From: Mastigias papua
Lineage: Eukaryota > Cnidaria > Scyphozoa > Rhizostomeae > Mastigiidae
Reading direction: 5' to 3'
Assembly: GCA_964019165.1 (NCBI GenBank)
Contig: OZ025287.1
Coordinates: forward strand, 419,701 to 483,700
DNA length: 64,000 nucleotides
A program made the translations under genes and the position numbers. How positions within the stretch are numbered: position 1 is the first letter of the stretch; each line of letters starts with the position of its first letter. The notes under the pieces are model-generated. The model was given only the letters and a program-made list of their open reading frames with translations. It searched no databases and had not been told where the DNA came from. Shown piece after piece: positions 41,406-64,000 of this stretch.

Positions 41406-42334
41406 TATATAATATGATTGTTGGAGGTCCAAAAATAAGGAACTTGTGGAACTAGGTCTCAAGTAATCAAGTTAGGATCCTCATACACTAAAAGTGTGTA
41501 CTGCTCTAAGCCACATGCACATTGGGCCCTCTTCCTGCCCCCCCCCCACAAAAAGGGAAACTTTCATGTTTTGGGCACACTATACTTGAAATATTTGATT
41601 GTGCCTTGAAAACAGCTTACTGTGCTAAGAGATGTACATAATGATTTTGGCCTACTAGCTTAGACAGGTGTTTGAAATATTTGAAAAAGTTTTGTGAAAA
41701 TATAAATGCTCTGCTCACATGTCAGTCTGGACTGAGCACAAGAGCAGGTGCATATTAGATGGCTCCTCATTGAGGATCAAAACCAAACTTTGCTACCTTT
41801 CCCACTAGTCATATTTCCTCAAAAGATGCCCTGAGTCCAAGGCAACTGACCATTTACCATTTGCTTTCAAATTTTTCTCAGTGTTTATCTATGCCAACTT
41901 TGTTTTTTGCATCTAGGGACAATCCAAGGCAATTGGCCCAATGGGTCCTCTACCATGCCCAGCAAACCAAGTAGCATTTGGGAGTTTTGGCCTACTAGAT
42001 TGAGCCTACTTCTGAGAAATTCTATATTTCCTCAAAATGGAAATGGTCAGAAGTTAGCCTGTCAATGGAATGAAAACAGGAGCACAGGGCTGCACACAAG
42101 CCAAGCATAGCTGAAAATGGTGATGAGCTCTCATGGGTATGGCCCACTAGTCAAACTTCCTTAATAATGCCCTAAAAATGTGTATGAACCAAACATCACA
42201 TAACACTAGCATATCCACAAAGCAAGCAATGTTCTGCTGTAACATGTACATTATAGCTAGACACAGGCTTTGAACTTGAAACAAAATTCATAGTACATAT
42301 ACATGCTCTTCTACAAGAAATTTTGTTTTGACCA

Positions 42335-42625
42335 TTACCAAGAATTTCCTAGCATTTTCATGATTTTAGTACTAAAATTATCCTAAGACCTTTTTAGCAA
42401 GACACTACAGGGCTACAAAGGCAGAAAGGTACTACCCTAAACACAACTCTCAAATGCATACTTTAAATATTAAGTGCATAGATCAACACAGTTCAGTTTT
42501 CTAAAACCTCAGCAAATTAAGCAAAAGTGATAATTTTTTACAAGCATATTTTGGAACCTTTAAGGTATATGACTTATCAACATTCCTTGATCTCAAAAGT
42601 CCAGTGCAGAACTTCCTTAACTTTT
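42335..42625. repeat. Dispersed repeat A, copy 1
   Basis: Shares an ordered series of words with 51810-52075 and 53150-53330: ttttcatgattttagtac, ctttttagcaagac, gctacaaaggcag and cttatcaacattccttgatc. Confidence 0.7.
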
Positions 42626-42911
42626 TTCAGCAGTCAATTGCTTCTCTCTTATATTCCACTGTCTTACAAACAATGTGTAACTACATAAATATGTGCAGAG
42701 TACTTTTGTTCAATGTAGATGGATGTGTATATGTACCATTATACTGCAGCACACACATTGTATACACATAGATTCCCATTTTGATTATGAACAAATAATT
42801 TCAGAGAAAATCTCCTGGGAACAGGACATATGCTCTACTAACTATTTGAAGGCCTACATATTTCTTCAAGATTCATTGTTGATTTTTAATTCCTTTAAAA
42901 TCCTCACTCAC

Positions 42912-43013
42912 CATTCCAACTTCATAAATACCATTGACGCATTGCTCAATTAATGATGTTTTTCCACATAGTTGAGCGCCAAGCATTACCACTTTATATG
43001 CATTTTTGGGCAT
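42912..43013 (-). CDS. Second kappaB-Ras P-loop exon (alternative or duplicate)
   Basis: 34 codons from ATG at 43013 (context agcaccATGc) to GGA ATG before the consensus donor GTGAGT. The peptide, KVVMLGAQLCGKTSLIEQ then CVNGIYEVGM, is the start of a Ras-like GTPase and resembles kappaB-Ras more than the proximal exon does. It ends in phase 0 at the same alignment point as the exon at 29054-29173, so it could splice to exon 2 at 28546. It could equally be the only visible exon of a tandem paralogue. The frame is open upstream to an acceptor (catttctag, just right of 43040). Confidence 0.65.
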
Positions 43014-43348
43014 GGTGCTCAAGACTAAATCATCTCCCTTCTAGAAATGGACTGTGTTTACATCTAGAGTGGGTGCTATGAAGTAAAGAATAAATCATCA
43101 GAAACAAGATAGACAAAGAATATCCACACAGATAAGCTTTTGGTAAATTGTCTTGTATCCGGTCAGATGCACACTTAAAGTGCACATCTGAAACCATGTG
43201 TACACTAGCATGTTTGTTTCTGCTTGGCTTACAAATGAAATGTTGAGAATATGACAAAGACATCGGGTACCTTGCAGAATTAAAGCAATGTGATACGTGG
43301 AGCAATTTCTTCAAAGCAATGTGATACGAGTACTTCCGCCATTATTAC

Positions 43349-43505
43349 CTTCCTCTATGACTGTTGTTGATGTGCACTGCATTGTTTGCCACCTCGCAGC
43401 GTCAGCCTTTATGGTAAACCTTTCGCAGCGTCCATTCAATTGGTAGGCCAGAACTACGGGCCCTCCCAGGCAAGAATTTGAAAGTAACTCTCGCTGAGAT
43501 GCCAT
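43349..43505 (-). CDS. Possible further upstream exon
   Basis: From ATG at 43505 the frame MASQRELLSNSCLGGPVVLA... runs to GAGGAAG before a GTAATA donor. The composition looks coding, with higher GC than its surroundings. Joining it to the P-loop exon needs a weak acceptor (gggag|AT). It may instead be leader sequence. Confidence 0.3.
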
Positions 43506-46397
43506 TGGGCATAAAAATATAGGTACATCATCATCCACGTGTAAGGTAATATAATAAATGATAATAACAGTTGATACATTTCATGAATGCACATATTAAT
43601 TTGTGATTGTTTTGATAGCCCCACTTTCACATCACGAAAATGCCTGTCTTACAGACACATATTCCCCAATCAAAGGATCCACAACTTCATTTTTACAACT
43701 CCCATAAAGTGAATCAGATCCTCATTTCATTTTGGCCTTGCCTTAATCCATACTTAAAGTCATCTCCGTTTATTCTCTAGGGATGGGTAGGACATAAACT
43801 ACTTTTCCTTGAAATAATGAAGGACTTCTTCCGACCACACTTCGACCCAAAAGAACCTATATCAGAAGATGGCAAACTCAGACGGTTGATGTAAAAAAAA
43901 AACGACAAAACATTACGCTGATATTCGCTTCATTTTTCAAATCTATCGATACAAATGTACAGAATAAGGGCATGATAATATTTACAAGATACATCGACAT
44001 TTTGTCAATAAGTTTTTTAACTAAAATCTAACACACAATACCTTTTTCACTCTAATATTTCACATTTTTATTATTATAATGAACGATAAGAAGTGTTATT
44101 CTAATGAGCAATAAAGCATATCCGAAAACCAAAAGATGCTCAAGGACATCAGAAGCATTAAAGAAATAGTAGAAATGGGGCCGCCTTCTATTTGTGGTGA
44201 AATGGGATATGATGCATGGTAGGCAAAATGGCCTTCAAGGAACCAAGATACAAATTTTCCTGCTTCTTTAGTCATGGACGATTATGTTCCCGTGCCAAAA
44301 CATGGAATTTAGGTATTGCAATGTTTCCAAGGTTTGTTTACAAAAGAGTTTTAGATACTTTTATGACAGATAGATGGTACTAGGTATCTCAGAGAAAGAG
44401 CCTCTTCCTCGCAGAATCAGCCTCTGGATCACAGGATGCTAAAAGCCCCATCAAAATACCTCATAGATACGATGCCTTTACTGTAACTGTGAAGGTGCCG
44501 CATCCGCTAGAACATAACACTACGACTACGAAATGAATGGCGATAAATAAAGATCTTTCAAAATGGTTTGGATCAAACTGAATAAATATTACTTGAAAAA
44601 TATACAACATCAAAATGTGTGACATGATGGTTGATTGAAGAGTTGATGATATGATGCAAAAATTACATTAAACACGCTCACAATTTAGCTTGTGAAGGGA
44701 CAAAACTATTATGGTTTTTGCAGTTACATGTTGACTTATGTGCTCAGTGGAATGGATTGAACGCGTGATGCCCTCACTTCATATAACTCATCAACGGCCA
44801 GCGCGCAGTGGCACTTATACAGTGAACTGTGCCCACCATCACCTCATGTGTTTGAGATGAATTTTCATCCCGTGGATTTAATTAGAGCTGCTCTTCGGAA
44901 AGATGCATCTGGCAGCAAGATAAGGTGTGATTCCGTGAGATAGCAAGTCGCAACAATTCGTAGGATGCATTAGAGATAAATTCTCTTGTGCTAAGGCCTG
45001 GTAACCATGGGAGGGTGGCATAACGCTTTTAGACAATGCAGACAACACCTGGAGACAACAAATTAGCTATACTCCATTGCAAGCAAGATTTACAGCCTGA
45101 ACCTTCAACTGACATATTCCTCCTGACAATTAACTAGCTCTCAAAACCAAACAATGTTAAAAGCAAACACCATTACGATTATGTCGATAAGACGCTCCCT
45201 GAGTCCTGATGACAACATGGGAGGTCACGTTTAAAAATGCTGAATACATAGCTAATTGGCAAAGACATAAATACAGCCCTCTCTGACTAAAAAGAGCATC
45301 CTGTACATGACAGTTAGATTCAATAACTTAGGGACAAGAGGTATTTACATGAAAACGAACGACTGAAAACTGATCGATTGCGCGAAATCAGGTGTCCCCT
45401 AGCACAGAATATCGGTAAGTATAACTCATTACAGATATCTAATGGCGTCGTAAAATATCTGTTGGTAATAGACACAGTTTAATGAGTCAAAAACGTCTAT
45501 ATGTGTGAAGGAGCATAGGTGACACTTTAGACAAAGTGTGTTCTCATCTTTGCAGCTCAACGACTAGCAAAATTCACCTGTCTGGTGGGGGTAAGCACGA
45601 CCCTTTCTCCAGGTAATAATTATTACCAAAAGAGTAAAAGTTAGATACTAGCTTTGCGGGATTTGAATCCTTTCAAACACCCTCCTCGTAATTTTAAAAA
45701 AAACTAGACAAATAAATGAAACAGAATAAAAGCTTACAAGACAAAATACTCCTTATTTTTGTCTTCTACTCTCTCTGCAAGTCATTTCATAGGGTGATAA
45801 TAACATAACATTGAAAACAACCTCATATTCTATCTTGTCCTTATTTAAACTACATATATTATGTGTATCAGCCTAATTTCCAAAGAAACGTTTTTGTTTC
45901 CGCAAAGTCCTGCATCTTCAAATTAAATCTTGTCGAGCGGCTATCATAATATCAAGAATTTTTGCTTCAAATAGAAACGTAGGAAGGCATTTAGAACATA
46001 GAGCGGCACAAGAGTTGAAGGGCAATTTATTCAAAACCCTAAACTTAAGAGATGCACCCAATCGTACCGAAGTTACTTTATGTAATGATGTACTTATTGA
46101 AGGCAGAGAAGGATAGTAAGGATCCGGGCACGATAACATCGAGTAGAGGAAAATTTGGCGTCATAACAAATGATGAGGTGATTTTGCACGACCCTCATTC
46201 AGAATTTTTACAATTTGACGAAACTTTTCTAACAATTGTAAATTTGGGAGGCACATGCCCCAGTGCCACTCGGCACCCGTTTCCTGCATCTCTGGTTTGA
46301 AAGCTTAGAACAGAGAGAATGCAAAATATATAATTAGATAACCAAACGTAACAACTGAGAAAACTTTAAAATAACTACCTATGCTGTCCTTACGCTT
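43506..46397. other. Intergenic spacer before PDE3
   Basis: No exon or repeat recognised. A minus-strand AATAAA lies at about 46024-46029, some 370 bp past the PDE3 stop, and could be its poly(A) signal. Confidence 0.4.

Positions 46398-64000
<17,603 letters not shown>

Overview
This is a window of animal nuclear DNA, AT-rich, with spliced genes, long microsatellites and many transposon families. The genes (a PDE3-type phosphodiesterase, a kappaB-Ras GTPase, a TIR-domain protein) and the mix of Copia, BEL/Pao, hAT, Tc1/mariner, pogo-like and LINE sequences suggest an invertebrate metazoan. I cannot name the phylum from sequence alone.

Layout, left to right. 1-5003 (minus strand): five exons of an unrecognised protein-coding gene, including a 26-nt microexon. 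The gene runs off the left edge. 5004-10930: no gene recognised, with a (TA)n tract. 10.9-12.0 kb: an isolated zinc-finger-like exon (minus) and a broken unidentified ORF (plus). 12329-17294 (minus): a two-exon TIR-domain gene whose intron holds a 29-bp minisatellite of about 950 bp and a dead LINE. 19470-20640: a hAT-type MITE and a shrunken Tc1/mariner element. 22115-29173 (minus): a complete six-exon kappaB-Ras (NKIRAS) gene. Its introns hold a pogo-like MITE, a 1.93-kb hAT element carrying a LINE fragment, and a 153-bp hAT MITE. 30583-41148: a Copia retrotransposon interrupted by a BEL/Pao retrotransposon in the opposite orientation. Both LTR pairs look identical and all target-site duplications are visible. 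42912-43013 (minus): a second exon encoding a kappaB-Ras P-loop, ending in the same phase as the first exon of the NKIRAS gene. 46398-54160 (minus): seven exons giving the whole PDE3 catalytic domain and part of its regulatory region. A further likely upstream exon lies at the right edge (63802-64000). The intron or intergenic space at 54-63.8 kb is full of (TA)n, (GTACT)n and (GAAT)n arrays, a large palindrome and a pogo-like MITE.

All host genes found are on the minus strand. The TIR protein and kappaB-Ras are neighbours and belong to families that act in innate-immune/NF-kappaB signalling. Whether they work together here is inference. PDE3 hydrolyses cAMP/cGMP and is unrelated in function. 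Every exon chain given was built by eye from GT/AG sites, reading-phase agreement and family resemblance, with no transcript or database support.
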